Origin: Candidatus Peregrinibacteria bacterium
GTDB lineage: Bacteria; Patescibacteriota; Gracilibacteria; UM-FILTER-43-11
Assembly: GCA_016932505.1 (NCBI GenBank)
Contig: JAFGCT010000031.1
Coordinates: 1-51,482, forward strand
Direction: 5' to 3'
Length of the DNA stretch: 51,482 nucleotides
In this document: piece after piece, positions 50,417 to 51,482 of the stretch
Layout: the number at the start of each line of letters is the position of its first letter
Numbering within the stretch: the first letter of the stretch is position 1
Notes under the pieces: generated by a model
The model's input: the letters and a program-made list of their open reading frames with translations, nothing else
Database searches by the model: none
What the model was told of the DNA's origin: nothing
Program-made: the position numbers and the translations under genes

Positions 50417-50791
50417 ATGCCTATCCCGGAAAAAAAGACAATATTGATTGCGGAAAATGATCAAGAGATTCTTACCGGTCTTATAAACAGACTTCGCAGG
50501 AAATATAATTTAGAAACTACAATGGTCGTGGAAGATGCCCTTATGCAGTTATCCAAATTAAGGGGTAAAATAAATCTTATTATAACAAGCTGGGATTTTG
50601 CGCAACTGAGTCAGGGGGCTGAAATAATCAGAGCCGGCAAAATGGTCGGTGTGCAGGATATTATTGTTTATAGCCACGAAGCGGAAGTAAACGGGATACG
50701 CGGTATAATGATGGACGTCGGAGCCGACTATATCGTTCAGAAAAGAAACCACAAAAGACTGTTTGAAATCGTCAGTGATCTGCTTTCCTGA
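50417..50791 (+). CDS. Degenerate (pseudo-)receiver protein
   Basis: A 124-aa CheY-fold protein related to its upstream neighbour. The acidic pair is Glu13-Asn14 (ILIAEND) instead of Asp-Asp, and the phosphoacceptor position is Ser58 (LIITSWD) instead of Asp, while Ser86 and Lys109 (YIVQKR) are kept. It should not be phosphorylated in the usual way and may act as a constitutive or ligand-sensing receiver, or as a partner of the upstream receiver. The latter is inference from adjacency. Confidence 0.85.
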   Translation: MPIPEKKTILIAENDQEILTGLINRLRRKYNLETTMVVEDALMQLSKLRGKINLIITSWDFAQLSQGAEIIRAGKMVGVQDIIVYSHEAEVNGIRGIMMDVGADYIVQKRNHKRLFEIVSDLLS

Positions 50792-50799
50792 TAACTAAT

Positions 50800-50828
50800 T
50801 TGACTATTTGTCTATTTCTTGTTACAAT
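50800..50828 (+). promoter_or_regulatory. Promoter of the 119-aa gene
   Basis: TTGACT (50800-50805), 17-bp spacer, TACAAT (50823-50828). The leader to the ATG at 50857 is about 20 nt. This excludes an upstream in-frame ATG at 50800 as the start. Confidence 0.68.
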
Positions 50829-50856
50829 AAGACCTTATTTTAATAATATTTTAATT

Positions 50857-51216
50857 ATGGGACTTGATCTAACCAGAGAATTTAGAGAATCTCATACAAC
50901 AGGGGGACCTAAAATCAACAGAGGCAGTAAAGCCAAACCTTTACTTGAAGCCCTTGATGAATTAGGCACTTCTAAAGAAATAATCGCCAGAATATACACA
51001 ATATTGGGTGCCAATGACAAGATAGCGGAAGAAAGCAAAGATGCAGACAGTGCGATGGCAAGATCAAAAGAGGAGATCCCAAAAGTCATACAGGAGCAAT
51101 TGGGCGATAAGCTGGATAGCAGGCAAATGAGACTAGTACTGATGCTTGCCGAATTGCTGACCGAAGAAGATTTCAGGGGCAGGCTTTCAAATGTAATCGG
51201 TACAGGAATGCAGTAA
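50857..51216 (+). CDS. Hypothetical 119-aa soluble protein
   Basis: Unrecognised. Predicted all-helical, without signal peptide or membrane segment. The N-terminus GLDLTREFRESHTTGGPKIN is basic and polar; the C-terminal half (QMRLVLMLAELLTEEDFRGR) forms amphipathic helices. The start is the ATG at 50857: the longer frame from 50800 begins within the promoter. Own promoter upstream and a strong terminator downstream make it monocistronic. Position next to receiver proteins and a sigma-factor-like gene hints at a regulatory role, which is only context. Confidence 0.75.
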   Translation: MGLDLTREFRESHTTGGPKINRGSKAKPLLEALDELGTSKEIIARIYTILGANDKIAEESKDADSAMARSKEEIPKVIQEQLGDKLDSRQMRLVLMLAELLTEEDFRGRLSNVIGTGMQ

Positions 51217-51223
51217 AAACAAT

Positions 51224-51254
51224 AAGCAGGTTGGTAATTTGTACCTGCTTTTTT
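51224..51254 (+). terminator. Intrinsic terminator
   Basis: AAGCAGGT (51224-51231) and ACCTGCTT (51243-51250) form a perfect 8-bp stem followed by a T run to 51254. The most canonical terminator in the window. Confidence 0.85.
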
Positions 51255-51267
51255 GGTGTGATAAAAT
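51239..51267 (+). promoter_or_regulatory. Promoter overlapping the terminator, towards the sigma-like gene
   Basis: TTGTAC (51239-51244) lies in the loop and right arm of the terminator hairpin; after 17 bp comes TAAAAT (51262-51267) with a TG at 51259-51260. The predicted start is about 20 nt before the ATG at 51293. Confidence 0.55.
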
Positions 51268-51292
51268 AAATGCGTAAATTAAAAACAAAATC

Positions 51293-51482
51293 ATGGAAAA
51301 AAATACCAATGATTTGGATATATTAAATAATCTCCCCGATGTTTATATATGGGGTGATGATTTGGATAAATTTGGTAAAATACCGCTTTTTAAAGGCAAA
51401 TTCCGGATTTAAAGGCGCTGGTTAAATCAGCAAAAAAGGGTGATACCGAAGCTTTCGGTAGTATTTACGATGCACTAGTTAC
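51293..51482 (+). CDS. 5' part of an ECF-type sigma factor, apparently frameshifted
   Basis: From the ATG at 51293 the frame encodes 39 residues (ending ...IPLFKGKFRI) and stops at 51410-51412. The -1 frame reads through from 51403: PDLKALVKSAKKGDTEAFGS, then IYDALVT, running off the window. The second part is the typical start of sigma70 region 2 in ECF sigma factors (alternating charged residues, KKGDTEAFG, then IYD). One missing base near 51400-51403 would join the two smoothly as KGKF-PDLKALV. Either a frameshift mutation or a sequence error; the gene is also cut by the window end. Confidence 0.6.

Noticed and set aside
1-51482. Alternative genetic code with UGA as glycine
   Set aside because: ruvA, rimO, acyP, the HIT gene and the second receiver end at UGA at family-normal lengths, so UGA is a stop codon here.

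Overview
The window is AT-rich, densely coding bacterial DNA that most resembles a Candidate Phyla Radiation (Patescibacteria) genome, perhaps Peregrinibacteria-like. That placement is inferred from gene content and style and was not tested. Supporting signs are single-copy housekeeping genes dispersed one by one instead of in classical operons (ruvA and ruvB lie 20 kb apart), many lineage-restricted hypothetical proteins, a four-gene minor-pilin cluster carrying MopE-like DNDCDG repeats, and start codons almost without Shine-Dalgarno sequences. UGA ends conserved genes at their family-normal length (ruvA, rimO, rsmI neighbour hit, acyP), so the glycine-UGA code of Gracilibacteria and Absconditabacteria does not apply.

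Layout. 1-5310 (minus strand): a three-gene unit of two large hypothetical proteins and a HAMP/SpoIIE-type PP2C phosphatase. 5312-10208 (plus): ruvB, dnaG, rpoD, greA. 10315-15251: small hypothetical protein, fmdB-like zinc ribbon (minus), valS, rimO. 15370-21567: a 91-aa protein coupled to a 1768-aa membrane-associated giant protein, with a convergent 188-aa hypothetical. 21726-25970: secreted DsbA-like protein, HIT hydrolase, rsmI, then on the minus strand an EnvC-like M23 peptidase translationally coupled to two paralogous small proteins. 26193-28128: ruvA, pgi. 28157-34294: pseudopilin cluster in the order fimT/U-pilV-pilW-pilX, whose third member is an 1140-aa protein with calcium/metal-binding-like repeats. 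34322-38176: S23-type four-helix protein, leuS, MscS-like membrane protein. 38171-42758: small ORF, tRNA-His with a duplicated 3' fragment, rfbB, glmS, DUF4342 protein, degenerate Nudix protein. 42849-48891: DUF1361 protein, acylphosphatase, two convergent N-formylglutamate-amidohydrolase-like genes, secreted zinc metalloprotease, polysaccharide flippase, rnhB. 48966-51482: conserved small protein with a likely frameshift, tRNA-Glu (again with a duplicated 3' fragment), tRNA-Val, two receiver-domain proteins (the second lacks the phosphoacceptor), a 119-aa hypothetical, and the frameshifted, truncated 5' end of an ECF-type sigma factor.

The most unusual structure is in the spacers. At least fifteen intergenic gaps are built from short tandem units, mostly exactly 7 nt (sometimes 6 or 9), with a different unit at most loci. 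The arrays commonly begin on the upstream stop codon and end within a few bases of the next start codon, and they are often paired with an inverted copy. In two pseudopilin genes the array runs straight into the prepilin leader and no standard start codon is present. Promoters are easily read as TTGNNN-17-TATAAT-like pairs with a nearly invariant 17-bp spacer, including two compact divergent pairs.
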